Assembly (NCBI GenBank): GCA_033064195.1
Contig: JARBJD010000176.1
Location: 1 to 64,000, forward strand
DNA: 64,000 nt
Direction of reading: 5' to 3'
Origin: Blattamonas nauphoetae
Lineage: Eukaryota > Preaxostyla > Oxymonadida
A model generated the notes under the pieces. It did no database searches. It was given only the letters and a program-made list of their open reading frames with translations, and was not told the origin of the DNA. Both the position numbers and the translations under genes were made by a program. How positions within the stretch are numbered: the first letter of the stretch is position 1; each line of letters begins with the position of its first letter. This document shows positions 21,688 to 33,531 of the stretch, in pieces.

Positions 21688-22113
21688 ATGAAGTCTAGCA
21701 ACGATATCGAGAGTGATAAGACAGTTCTGATCTCCATGGTCAAAGAAATGGCTGAATCATTCACAGGAGAGCAAAGCACACGAAACTGGGCCGATGATGC
21801 ACTTTGGTTCGATATTCCGCCGATTGCAGTGCGAGGAAGGCAGAAGTCGAGGGACACATTTGAACGTGCGTTTCGTCAGCTGAAGTCGATCAAAGTGGAG
21901 ATTCTTTCGGTGGAAGTGTTTATCAAGGGTGACATGGGAATTGTCTGTTCAGTTCAGCGTTGGGACAGTGTTCTTCAGGACGGCACTGTGAACCCTTCTT
22001 CTTTTGTCAGACAGACCAACTGTTTTGAAAGAAATGATGGCATATGGAAACTCATTCATCAACACGACTCAATTCCAGCAGGCGAAGGCTGGGACGGCAG
22101 CATTGAAAGTTAG
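21688..22113 (+). CDS. NTF2-like (SnoaL/DUF4440-type) small protein
   Basis: 141 residues, intronless. The pattern of an N-terminal helix pair, ALWFDIPPIAVRGRQKSRDT, then long strands ending GIWKLIHQHDSIPA, is characteristic of the NTF2-like superfamily (SnoaL, ketosteroid-isomerase-like, calcium/calmodulin kinase association fold). Length (~130-150) fits. Such stand-alone proteins are mostly bacterial; some bind small molecules or act as isomerases, and many have no known substrate. Bacterial origin by transfer is possible but not shown. It is divergent from the 567-residue gene, with a 134-bp spacer. Confidence 0.7.
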   Translation: MKSSNDIESDKTVLISMVKEMAESFTGEQSTRNWADDALWFDIPPIAVRGRQKSRDTFERAFRQLKSIKVEILSVEVFIKGDMGIVCSVQRWDSVLQDGTVNPSSFVRQTNCFERNDGIWKLIHQHDSIPAGEGWDGSIES

Positions 22114-22670
22114 TCTGAAAGAATGGCCTGACATTCATTGATCAATCGAACGGGTTCTTGTTCCTCTCTGAGCTCCATTTTCCTTCATAGTCTTTCACAT
22201 TTTGCATGATTGTGTTTCAATTCGTCGTTTTCCAATTTCGCAGTTTTGTTTTAAACAACAAGATCAGCTCAGAGTCCAGTTTGACGTCATTCTGACGTCT
22301 CTGTCTTCTCACTCGCTTCCTTCACTGCCACACTTGACGGGGCATTCATCACACTTTCTTTCCACAATCGAGATGAATCGTGTTCAGAAATCCTGTCATG
22401 TGGAACATATCTGCTGATATCTGGAAAAAGGAGGGATCCTCTCAAAATAATGATAACAGGTGAAATGTTCGACAGAAACAAAAAAACACTCTTGTGGCCA
22501 GTTCAATCAAAATACTTGATCTTGGCAGAATCCCACAAAATGGAAAACCCACTCTTCACTGCCCCCTTCGGCTTGGAAGTGGTTTGAGGTGGTTGTTGCC
22601 CAACAGGCTGCTGTGAATCTGAAGAACAAAACATATCCAGAAGAAGGAGGAGGAATGACGATGACAACAA
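22114..22670. other. intergenic stretch without a gene
   Basis: About 560 bp between the converging NTF2-like and HID1 genes. It contains only short open frames with no protein-like features, so I see no gene. Confidence 0.4.
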
Positions 22671-25600
22671 TCACAACACACTCGGATCAGTGCCACCCTG
22701 CCCACTCTCCCATCCAGGGATGTGTTCAAGGCCAGTACGAGCGGGGGTTCGGTCGTCCTCCTCGTTTCCATTTCCGAATTCTTGGAGGGCATTCCCCCAC
22801 TCAATCACACTCATCCACAGCGAGTCGTCCACAGTGGGCACGTACGGATGGACTGGGATGAGGAGAGACAGAGAGTGAGAGGAGTGAATGGAGGATGGGA
22901 CGAGAGGTGATGAAGATGAGAAAGGACGAGAAGAAAGATAAAAATAAGAGGAAAGAGAAGAATGAGGTGAAAGAGAAGAATGAGGTGAAAGAGAAGAATG
23001 AGGTGAAAGAGAAGAATGAGGTGAAAGAGAAGAATGAGGTGAAAGAGAAGAATGAGGCGAAAGAGAAGAATGAGGTGAAAGAGAAGAATGAGGTGAAAGA
23101 GAAGAATGAGGTGAAAGAGAAGAATGAGGTGAAAGAGAAGAACGAGGAGTGTGGGCAGACCTTGGATGGGGTGAGGAGGAGGCAGGATCCCGACCGGGCT
23201 GTGCTTCGTCTGCAGAAACAGCGCCAGGTTCTCCTCAGCCAGCGATGGAGGGATGCTGAGCGTCGTTGGCAGGCTGAACGACTGCACCAGCGAGGGCGGG
23301 ATGACAAACCCTTCCTTCCTCAGCTCCTCCACCACTCGCCCCTTCTTCGCCCGCACAATCCGCCCCCTCTCGCCCGTCTGGTCCTCCACGCCCTCCTTCT
23401 CCCTCGCTCTCCTCTCCTCGCCCTTCATCTCGCTCTGGATCACACTGCTCAGCAGCGGCGAGTAATAATCGAGCAGATACACCAGAATCAGAACGTGGTG
23501 CGGTGGCAGGTCTTCCTTCAGCGTCGCACTCGTCGGCCGAGGGAAGTGTCCCACGTGCGGCTTCCGCGTGGCCTGCGACGATGGCGGCTTCCAGCCGCTG
23601 TTCAGAGTGCTCGCTGCGAGGGGCGTGGTGTCGGGTTGTGTGGTGTCTGGGGTGGATGGCGAGTGGGGGAGGGTTGGGTGGTCGTCGGTCGAAGGCGGTT
23701 GGTCGCTCTTCTTCTCTTCCCCCTTCGCTTCGTCTCTCTCCTCCTCCTTTTCTGCCTTCTCACTCGCTTCCTTCATCGCCACCAGCCCACTCGCAATCCC
23801 CGACGCCTTCCCACTCTCCGCCCCTCTCTCCACCTTCGGAAACACCATCATGCTCTCCTCCACCTTCTTCATCTGCTTCTCGGTGATGTGCATGATCCGC
23901 TTCATCGCATTCCGAATCAGCTCGGCCTTCTCCACCAGCTCCATCGGGTAATCACTCAGATCAGAGTCCACTCCCACCTCCTCCTTTCCTCCGTGCGGCT
24001 GTGTCGTGAACGGAAGGGCCAGCGGTGTGTTCTGGTCTGTGTCGCTCGAGACACTCTCCGCCGAGTCGAAGATCTCCTCTTCTGGGCGCTTGGCTTTTTT
24101 GGGTTTCTTGCCCTTGTTCTCCTCCTTCTCCTTCCTCTTCCTTTCGAACAGCTCTCTCCTCTCCTTCTTCAGCCCCTTCGCAAAGCTCGCTTCCTTCTCC
24201 CTCCTCTTCAGAATCACTTCCCTCCTCTTCGCCTTCCAACTCTCTGTCCTCTTCTTGAACTGCGGCAGATCAATCACTTTCCGCTCGAACCTGCGGATCA
24301 CGTCTTTCTGCTGCACCAGATACAGAATCACAAACCCGTTCTCGTTCGACTGGTATTGCACAATGTTCGCCATCGTCTCAAACAGCGACCGAGCAAACAG
24401 GAGCGTGTGCGGAAGATGCTGATAGAAGAACGACGCACTCAGCACTTCCCCAAACATGCTGTTCACCAAAAGCGACGCCGAGTTCTGGCTCAGCTTTCGG
24501 ACGTGTGGGGAGATGTTCGCCAGGATCGACACGATGTACACCGGAATCGGCGAGTAGAACGTTTTGTGCAGCCCCGACAGCGACAGCGGAGAGAAGTCGA
24601 ACGGGAAGGACGGCGGCGAAGCGAACGTGAAGAAGAGGGGCACGAGCGACGCAATCAGCTGGTCGGCGACTGTCCCCGACTGTACTTTTGGCTCGATCGT
24701 CATCAGCAGCGAGCTCAGCGGGAAGTTTTGTGAGGAAGGAAGGGCGGAGAGAGAGATGAGCGAGAAGTTGGAGGTGTTTGCTGATGGGACGAGTGGGTTG
24801 TTGAGCGAGAGGCAGAATCGCCGATCGAATGTGAGCATTTGGAGGATGATCGTGACCAACTTAGAAAGTGTTGTTGCATCGCCGCTGATTGTGAAGGGTG
24901 TTGGCTTCGGAATTCCAATTGGGGCGAAGGGATTGCTTGGGGGGATTTTTGGAGGGGCGAAAGTTGACGTATCAAGCACTTTGATGCACACGTTCACAAG
25001 AAACAGAAGTGACAATGTCAGCTGGTTGAGATAAGCGTCATCTTCAGCAATATACGCCGCAAAAGAGCAATCCCCCGCGAAATTTGGGTCGGATCGATTG
25101 TTCTGTCCGCCTTCGGTGAGAAGATAGAGCGTGAAGACGAGAATGTCGACGATGTGGTTGGCGTGGTCCACAACCTCTTTTGGAGTCGACATGAACGACG
25201 AGAAGGCTCGCATCGGAGCAGAGACAAGCGAAAGAACACCAGACGCGAGAATTGAAAGCGATGTGAAGGTGAGATGGAGAGACGAGACCGCGGGAAGAGC
25301 ATCTCGAACTGGCGTTGTGGCAGCTGTGCAATACGTCACATGCACTGCAAGAGAGTACAAAAACGGAGAAGAATGAATGAACTCCGAATAGAACGGGAGG
25401 GTCGTCTTCATTGCGTGGATCGGGATAATTGGGATATTCACCTCTTCCGACCCGCTATCAGCATCTGTATTCTCTGCATCCGGAGCCTGTATTGCTGGAG
25501 GTGGTGCTTGTTGTGTATTTTGGCTGTATTGTTGACGGAGAGCTTCATCTCGCTGTTTGAGAAGTGTCGTGTAGAAAGGATGGGTTAGAAGCAGATTCAT

Positions 25601-26522
25601 TGTTTTTAAGCTGAGTAAGGAAACATATCCAGCATCATTAGCCGAAGACATCTGCTCGTCAGACAAACGGAGGTTGAATGGGATTGTTAGGAATGAGTTG
25701 AGAAGTGAGAGCGCGAATTCGGCTTTGAATGGTGTTTCAGGTGCTGAAAATGCATCCAACCATGGGTCTTGATGATTACTTGCATCTTCTGATAGAATAA
25801 TCGAATATAAGAACAGACTGATCGGATAGTAGATTTGTGACGAAATGAGCACAATCACAAGCCTGAGCAACACTGCTCTCGTTTTATAGTATTCAGGGGG
25901 TGTATGCTTCGTTCTAGTAACACATAAACCAGACTCCCTATCAATACGATCATTACATAATAAGAATAGAACACACCAGATAAACGACCAGTTCAGTTTC
26001 TGAGGCGGGCGAGAATCATGAGTCCTGGTTGGGAGTTCTGTATCGATGGTTAGTTTATTGCGAAAGAGAAGACGCATGATATCATTGACGAAGGCTTTTC
26101 CTTTCAGAATTCCGTCTTTTTCTCTCCAAGACTCCCAGAAGTACTTTCGGGAGAATGCGGAAAACTCTGGTTCATTAAGGACAGAGAGGAGACGGGTAAG
26201 GACATAAACAGCATTGATGATCGTTTCCTTTATTTCTGGCCTAATATCATCCAGGAATTCATCGAAGGTGACGAGGATATAATCAAGAAGAGCTTGGATA
26301 TTGTCTGTTCTCTGTCGAACAAGTGATCGAATTTCCGGATGGGTGAGGATGGAAAAATCTTGTTCTGTATTCATGAGGCGGAAAAATTGCTCGAAATATG
26401 CGGAGTCTAGAAAACAGGGATGTATGGAATTAGGAGTAAAGATAAAGAATGATACTCGAGACAGGTTCATTTCGAAAGAGTGAGAGATGATTTTGAAATG
26501 GTGTAGAAGCTGTTGTCCCCAT
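22671..26522 (-). CDS. HID1: HID1 homologue (dense-core vesicle/Golgi trafficking)
   Basis: Exons 26522-26456, 26406-23161 and 22852-22671 sum to 1164 codons. The start at 26522 gives MGTTAS, matching the N-myristoylated start of animal HID1 (MGSTDS), and the 49-nt intron joins it to the conserved SAYFEQFFRLMNTEQDF. Other matching segments are INAVYVLTRLLSVLNEPEF, SLFETMANIVQYQSNENGF, the C-terminal VLILVYLLDYY and GILPPPHPIQV. HID1 is a peripheral Golgi protein needed for secretory-vesicle sorting. An acidic and Lys-rich low-complexity insert separates the N- and C-terminal parts. The last intron (22853-23160) holds an 18-bp minisatellite; without splicing, the frame runs into repeated LLFHLI units. 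The 3' two-thirds is markedly GC-richer than the 5' end. Confidence 0.85.
22953..23146. repeat. 18-bp minisatellite inside a HID1 intron
   Basis: About 10-11 tandem copies of gaatgaggtgaaagagaa (plus strand), with one gcg variant. It lies wholly inside the inferred last HID1 intron. On the transcript strand it is a long polypyrimidine tract leading to the acceptor CTCATCCCAG. Confidence 0.92.
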
Positions 26523-26929
26523 GCGTAAAACCGGGGGACCTTGTGATCGAGCCAGAATAAAGAGATTGTGACATTTCATTCTCAAACCTATGATCGAATT
26601 CATCTTGAAACGAATGAGGATTCATTTCACTCTTAATATTTTCTTCGTCTGCTGTCGGAAGTTTTGAAATTGTCGTCAAAAAAGTCATTAATACTTCAAA
26701 AACTGTTTAAAACAGAATAAATTGAAACCAACACTGAACTTTACGAACAGAAAATTCCCATGTCTCTAGAATGAACTCTTCCCAAAGTGGAAAGCGTCGA
26801 AATTAAGTGGGCACTGTCTATAATGGGTGATCGAAGGAATCAGCGGACAAGAGTGTGAGCAGACAGCCAAAAGAAGAAAGCTGTAAAGAAGGCCGGTCAG
26901 CTCAGAGGACATTGAGTCGTGCCCCAATC
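26523..26929. other. HID1 5' flank with a short duplicated coding segment
   Basis: About 26595-26630 carries a minus-strand segment (MNPHSFQDEFDH) nearly identical to the first codons of the gene starting at 21553. It opens a short frame that overlaps the HID1 start in another frame, so it would be an upstream ORF if transcribed. The rest, up to the MAP-kinase stop, shows no gene. Confidence 0.5.
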
Positions 26930-28559
26930 CTAATTCGGACTGCTCGCACGACTGACTTCGTTGAGCGGTGAGGACGAGGAACGCGGCGGCGAGACTGACA
27001 CTTTCCTGCTTTCACACACTCTGCTTGCTGCGAGGCTGTATTTGGACTCCACCGAGTCCGGCGGGAAGTTCGCCGGGACAGGCGACGGGGCGAGAGAGAC
27101 CAGGTTCGACTTCTGGTTCTCGCTCTTCTTCATTCGAAAGGACTGCGTGTGATCCGCCTTTGCCTGCAGGCGCTTGCAGATTCCGGGGTTGGCGATCTCA
27201 CACACACCTCGCACTGCGTCGGGCAGGACGTAGCCGCAGTCCGCCGCTGCATCGGGGTGGAACCGCAGCATCTCGTGGAACATGATGTGCTTCAGTGCGG
27301 CCTTGTCGGCGTACGGCTCGTAGCTCAGTTCGAGCAGAGGCTCCGGCGATGTGTGCAGGCTCTCGTCGCCTGTTCCGCGGTACGGGGCGAGGTAAGGGTG
27401 GGCGAGGATGCTGTCGATGGTGATGCGCTTGGCGGGGTCGAACTGGAGCATGGCGGAGAGAAGATCCAGCGCATCAGGCGTGACGCCCACGCGATGCTGC
27501 GAAAAGAAAGACTTCAGGTTGTGCTTGGGGTGGGGGAGAGTGCGGAGGAACTCAAGAGCTTTCTTCTTTTCGACAAGCTTCATTTCAGAGTCGGTTGGAA
27601 GAGGAAGAACAGAAAAGTATTTGTGGAGTTGGGAAACATCTGCAGGGCGCACATGAGAAGTCGAAAGAGCAAACAATTTGATCCTGTGAAGACAGGCTTT
27701 CTGAAGAACAACTCGATCATAACACAACCAAGGGACCAAATATCGACTGGAAGTGTGTTCAGACGAAAAAAAGGCAGACCGGACGCGTCGTACGAGGTGT
27801 TGCCCAGAAGGAGCTCTGGGGCACGGTACCATCTCGTTTGAACATACAACGTTTGATCATCGTCCAGTGTCGACGGGCGGTTTGTGACAAGTCCCAAATC
27901 GGTTATCTGGATGGCGACAAAAATTGGCGAAAAGGATGAAACAGAGATTGGAGGCGAACCTTTAGGTCACAATTCCGGTTCACTAGAAAGTTAGAAGGTT
28001 TCTGTGCCGAAAAAGAAAATAGCATGACTCTGGATGAGGCAAACCAAATCCCGATGGATGATTCCTGCTGAATGAAGATATCTGAGCCCACAGACGGCTT
28101 GATAAAGGAAAAAGCGGCGGTGATCGTCAGTAAGGGGCTGCGACGAGCTTAACACTTTGTGGAGATCGCTGTCCATCAATTCTGACGAAAAATACAAATC
28201 TGTCCAATTTGAGAAGGAGGAGGGTTTAAATATGTCCTTGCAATTTAAGACCTATATAGGCAACAATGATAATTGATATGACATGACAAACATTTGTGTG
28301 TGAAGCGCGAGAGAGAATCCTGACTTCACGGACGGCACGTTTGGCATCAAGTGTGTGCTCGAACGCTCCGGTAATCTTTTTGATTGCAAATATGTCTTTT
28401 GTTTTGACGTTGGTGGCTTCGCTGAACATTATTCCATATCCGATGAGAAAAAGGACGAACAAACCAAACGACACCGTATGTGCCTTTGCCAATAATGCGT
28501 TTCACAGAATATGCTCTCGGGACAGTAAATGAAAAGGATTTTGTTTTGTCTGTACTCAT
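26930..28559 (-). CDS. divergent MAP kinase with TLY activation motif
   Basis: Seven exons: 28559-28465, 28421-28292, 28251-28045, 28001-27960, 27906-27780, 27746-27675 and 27639-26930. They give 460 codons in one frame. Kinase features in order: Gly loop GKGTYGVVCEA, Lys in IFAIKKI, LMDSDLHKV, HRDLKPSNFL, DLG in place of DFG, activation segment TLYVQTRWYRAPELLLG, VDIWSLGC, and the MAPK-specific GSNYVSQLHKYFSVL. The T-x-Y dual-phosphorylation site is TLY rather than TEY, TGY or TPY. The C-terminal ~100 residues are Ser-rich and basic. Two introns (27747-27779, 33 nt; 27640-27674) flank the tiny sixth exon; the 33-nt one could be read through without a stop. Confidence 0.9.
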
Positions 28560-28747
28560 TTGTCAATCTGATTCCGAAAAGAAGAGTTCTAAACGATCTG
28601 ACCCATATTTTTGAAAAACAGCAGTTGAAAAACAGCATCCCATTCATAGTGACAAAAATATAAAAAAATAATGTTGCGGATTAAAAAATACACAAAAATC
28701 CAACTCTAGGAAAAGAAAAAGAAGAAGACAGATTCTGAGGAAACAAG

Positions 28748-31100
28748 CTAGAGTCCGAGATATCCATCGTCGTCTTCTTCCTCCTCATCTTCATCCTCAT
28801 CCTCTTCATCACCAAGCCACGTAGGACGGTGTTGGAGAGGTCCGTCGGGGATGAGCTGGATCAGCGAAGGGAAGGAAAAAGAAAGGGCAGCGGGGAAAGG
28901 ACGAGCAGTGGGGACAGGAAGAGTGGAGAAGCTGTGGACGGTGAGAGTGGAGTGTGGGGCGAGGACAATCTGAGAGAGGCGAGAGTGAGAAGGGAGGAAC
29001 GCAGACGAAGAAGGCGATGTGGGTTGGGAGGGAATGGATGGAGACGCCTTGCTGGCTGCCGTTGATGAAGAAGGAGAGTGTGGAGGGGGAAGAAGACAGG
29101 TCGGCCTCAACACTCACTTCGTCCCCGCTTGACCACATCTGATGGCACTCGCGGGCGACAGCGGGGGAGAGAATGAACCCGCTGCGAAGGGGAAAGGAAG
29201 AAGGTGATGGGAGGACGAGACAGACCTGTGCTGGGCGAAGACAACTGCTCTTTGTGCTGTCCACGTCGACGCGAGGGAAGAATACTCGGACGTCGCATCG
29301 ATGATGCCGAATGCTGAGGAAGGACGAGAGAATGAAGACGAACAGAGACCGACACACCGCTCCTTTCCTCCTCCGATTCGATCGAGAACACCAGCCTCAC
29401 AATCCCACTGCTCACAGCTGGCTGGACCACCACAACTCGCTCGTCTTCCTCCCCCGACTCGAACTCGGCCACGCTCGGCCTCTTCTGCTCGCTCGTTGTG
29501 GGTGAGTTGTGGTCGAACGAGACATCGCCGTTGAAGGCAACATCGGACTGGTCAGGAAAGGGCGAGGAGAGGCCAGCAGAGGCCAGAAGCGGGTTGGAGA
29601 TGGACGAGGAGCGGGTGGATGGGAGAGAGGCGACGTGGGGCATGGGGAGAGGGAGGAGAGAGACAGCGAGGGAGGAGAGGGGAGTGGCTGGGGTGGTGTT
29701 GGGAGGAGCGAGCGACTTGAGCGAGTTGACCATGGCTGACGCTTGCCGTCCTCTGTAGGAGAGGGGCGAGCGCTTGTTCATCTGCTTCCGAAGCAGCATG
29801 GTCTGGCCGAGGAGGGGCGAGGGGTTGTAGATGGCGTCGTACTCGTTGTGGGCGTCGCCCTGGTTGTGGAAGGGGAGTGGGGCGGTGTGATGAGAATGTT
29901 GGTCCGTTGGAACCATCTCCACACTGTCCGGGGAAGATGAGTGTGATGTGGGTGAACGGTTGGGCTTCTGTCGAGGTGTGAGTTGGCCTGCGGTGAGTGT
30001 TCGTCTGTTCGCATGAATAGGGCAGATATGAATATCAGAAAAGGACAAAGACACACTGAGCCCACACAATGCTCATTGTGTGTGGAAGTTGGCGAGCGAG
30101 TGGTCTTTCGTATCTGTGGAGGGAGAGAATCTCGACACGAGAATGTTTGTTGGGAAGCATGACCTGAGATGACATATCGAAAAGAGTTCAAGTAATATGA
30201 TGAGAAGGCACTCCATACAGCTATACACACAACTTTGGGGAGATTCCTGATATATTGTTGTTGTTGGACTTTGTTGATGAAGAAGTGACAGGTTCTTGGG
30301 AATGCTGTCATGTTGAATTCTAACATGACAACATCATCGTTTGTGAAAGAGTTATTTCCAACTAAGACACGATAATTTGTTGTGAGGCATCCACTAAAGA
30401 CAAGATTAGTCGAGAGGATGATGATGGTGAGAGATGTTGTATTGTGAGAAATACTATTACGGAAAGGATAAAACAGCATACAACATGGAGAAGTAAGCGA
30501 TAGAATCTTCACATTGCAATGAAATAAGAAAGGAGAGGAGAAAATGATGAAACAAAAAGTGAACTTTCGTCATCGCCAAGTTCGTATCCGTGATCAATAC
30601 CAACACCCGCTGAAACTAGTCCAACACCTGTGTGAAATGTTTGGAAAAATGTTCCATGTTGTTGAATAAAAAGAACTGTCAAACGTGGTGGATCGAGACA
30701 ATCACGGAATTTGAGTTCACAACGCCAATAACCTGTCTCAATCTGTGGACGGAGTATACACGTCGCTCTGCCAGAGCGTGAAAGTGTAATTATATTCTCC
30801 GATTGGGTGATTCCACTCCGGGGAGGATAGAGTAACGTTAAATTGGTCTTTACGGGAAATATTTCTTCACAAGCACATAAAATGGAAGTAAAACAACAAT
30901 ACCAGCTGGTTGGCCATTTGATGAACAACAGCATCCCATTTAGAAAGAAAGATAGACCAATCCCATTGACCGATATTCTCACAGTTGTCACATGCAAATG
31001 GCTTAAGTTTGTATGAATTAAAAACCAAGATTGTCAGCTGTATCGGATGGTTAAGAGTTCCACACAAAAAAATGTTGATCAATGAACCCGGTTCCGGTGA
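28748..31100 (-). CDS. protein with two SPRY-like domains and acidic tail
   Basis: The 5' part encodes LINIFLCGTLNHPIQLTI and SIFLSKWDAVVHQMANQL. Introns at 30848-30902, 30507-30564 and 30394-30460 assemble a first SPRY-like domain (GRATCILRPQIETGYWRCE ... CHFFINKVQQQQYIRNLP). A disordered Ser/Pro linker follows. A second domain is assembled by introns at 29314-29357, 29182-29225 and 28970-29006 (FGIIDATSEYSS ... STLSFFINGSQQGVSIHSLP). It ends with a run of Asp/Glu and DDGYLGL. The start codon and one junction near 30.05 kb are unresolved, so two adjacent genes are possible. The domain family matches the SPRY-like protein at 18.3-19.5 kb. Confidence 0.65.
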
Positions 31101-31296
31101 AATGTTACTTAAGGGGTATCATTCATCCCAGATTTATCTGTGAGCATCATTGCTTTATCATTCATTTTTTGAGTCATTCTGCATATCTAGTTTTTTTTGT
31201 GCACTAACAAATATTTGGAATCGGAGACTTCAAACACACTTTCTGAAATGGTATGAAGAATCCTTCTTCAACACGTCAATATTCTTTTGCATCTAG
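31101..31296. other. short divergent intergenic spacer
   Basis: AT-rich region between divergently arranged genes. The unresolved first exon of the SPRY-like gene may lie here. Nothing else seen. Confidence 0.35.
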
Positions 31297-33265
31297 ATGG
31301 ACAACACAAACTTATTTAAAACATATCTTGTCGATAGACAAACTTCCAACGCACAACATTACCTCAAAGTCCAAGATTCGATCCCACTTTTCGTTCCACA
31401 CAGCATCATTCTTGATCCGAAAAAACGAGAAATGGAATCTTCCCGTGAAATCACAGAAAATCAGATTCGATTAAAGACCAATCAGAATAATATCAAAGTT
31501 CCTCTTCTGAGTAATCCAACCCCCAAAAATGAGTTTGCTCTTTCATCGTTGCTTAAACATTTTTCACAGAGATGCTAGTCCACCATTGTATGAAAATGTT
31601 CAGAAGATGGATCAAACAATTCCCAACTTGACTCATAGTTCGGGAGAATCATCAAAACGAAGAAACAGGTCGAAGCCACACAACTCTTGTTCCATGCCGA
31701 ATGTCTCACCCCCGGAAAAGTCTCAAGCAATGTCAAATCAACCAACATATTTCGTTCGACCTGAAACGGGAAGCTCACTCTTCGGAAAACCGCCACAAAT
31801 CAATCCGGTCATTCTCACACCTGTACTAGCCACCAAAAGCTTTCCCAAACAGGATCAACTCACAGAGCATACAAAAATCCCTCTGATTACCACAATTCCG
31901 GTGAGAGGGGATCATACTCTGACGAACATCTCGTCGCCTCTTGATTCGACATCCACTGCCCCAAAAGACAATAATCTGTTGGCTAATAGATCAACGTCTC
32001 AGCCAAAGTCTGTTTCAAACACAACTATTCTTTCACAACCGCAAAAAGAGTCACGCTCAAAGCAAAACTCGGCCAGAACGTTCAAGAACCCAGATGGGGT
32101 CTTCGTCCCTTCCAAACCGACCCATGCTTCTCAGCCTCTGAGTTTCGTGGTCGAGCCATGTTCTGAACAGCCCAGCTATGCTCAGCTGCCAGCGCAGACT
32201 CCCACTCACTTACCATACACCTTTGTCCCAAGACCTTCTGGTTCTTTCTTTATCCCAGCCACAACCATACTCCAGCCAGAGACACTATTTCAGGACCCTT
32301 TATCCACCTCACACAAGCCCCCTCATCTCACCGCCATCGACAGACCGGCCGTCGAAGCGACATCCGTCGCCGCCGACGATAGCTCGGTTTGCGATGAACA
32401 ACAAAGCAGACACGACACTTCGACTGAAGACGGTCTGGACGAGCTGGAGGACGGGGACGATGAGGAGTACGTGCGGTACTTCACAGAGCGGCCGTACAAC
32501 CCCATCCACCGCCCAATCATCGTCAACCAGCACGCATACGCACAGCACCTCCTCGACGCAGCCATCGCCGAGCCGCTCTTCGTTCCCGACCTTCCCCAGT
32601 CCAGCCAAGTCGACCCGTCTGACATCCCTAGTTACCTCCCCGAGCTCTCTATCACTCCCCACTCGTCGTTGGAGGGCCGGTCGCCAGGCTTGTTATCGTC
32701 CACCCTGTCGACCTCATCCCGTCGGTTCGCAGACGCCGACTCACTCTTCTTTCCAGCCCACATTTCACAGCATAGTGAAACCACAACCCCACCGTTCCGT
32801 CCGTCGTTGTCAACACACTCCTCACAGAACATGCTGAGTGCGATGGACGAGGAGTCTGTCCTGTCCCGCAGCATGCACTCCCCCATCCACAGTGCATCCG
32901 ACCAGCACGGCCTTTCTGTCTACAGTTCCAAGTTGGCCGCTCACGACATCTTCAACAGCGGAATCAGCTTCTCCAAGCCTGCCGAACACTCCCTGCCGCT
33001 TCAACAGGACATATTTGGCCTCAACTTCCTGCAGCCCAGCCCTGTCAGCACCTCGCGACTGTCAAAAGAAACCGTCCTCGGCGGGCCTCTCTCCGAAATC
33101 CGCTTCGGAGACGATCCGATGAGTGACATCAACACGCTGCCTCGCGAATTCTCCAACCTCAACCTCCTCTTCCCCATCAACTCGCACCTGCAACTGCCAG
33201 ACGACGAATCTGAACGGTTCATCGGTGTGCGAGCAGCCGATGGGAGTATGGCTGTGGATTGCTGA
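31297..33265 (+). CDS. uncharacterised disordered protein
   Basis: Exons 31297-31532 and 31570-33265 (37-nt intron, GTTTGC...CACAG) give 643 codons. The sequence is Ser/Pro/Thr-rich throughout, with an acidic patch (DGLDELEDGDDEEYVRYF) followed by a hydrophobic conserved-looking stretch (RPIIVNQHAYAQHLLDAAIA) that may be a binding motif. The C-terminus has short amphipathic segments (EFSNLNLLFPINSHL). No known domain. The second half is visibly GC-richer than the first. Confidence 0.65.
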
Positions 33266-33531
33266 CGTACGAGATCAACTCACCCACTCACTATTTTCAC
33301 TCGCCTGCCTCGATCTGGATCGAAGCACAACGGCCAGCTTAGTTTCTTTTCAGGCCATGTTTCCACTCTTTCACACTGTTCTTTTTCTTTCCATATTTTC
33401 TGTTTGCTTTATCTGTATACTTCTGTGTGCGTCTCCTCTGATTTGCAAGGGACCTATGCTTGTTGTTTTCAATTCTGATGTTTTCTCGAAAGAGAGCAAC
33501 ACAACGTGAGGCGAAATGAAGATAAAAATGA
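33266..33531. other. convergent intergenic spacer
   Basis: 3' flanks of the disordered-protein gene and of HFM1, which converge here. T-rich, no gene seen. Confidence 0.4.

Noticed and set aside
22895-24733. 612-codon plus-strand open frame
   Set aside because: It is antisense to the well-supported HID1 gene and arises from GC-rich codons and the intronic repeat; no protein-like domain.
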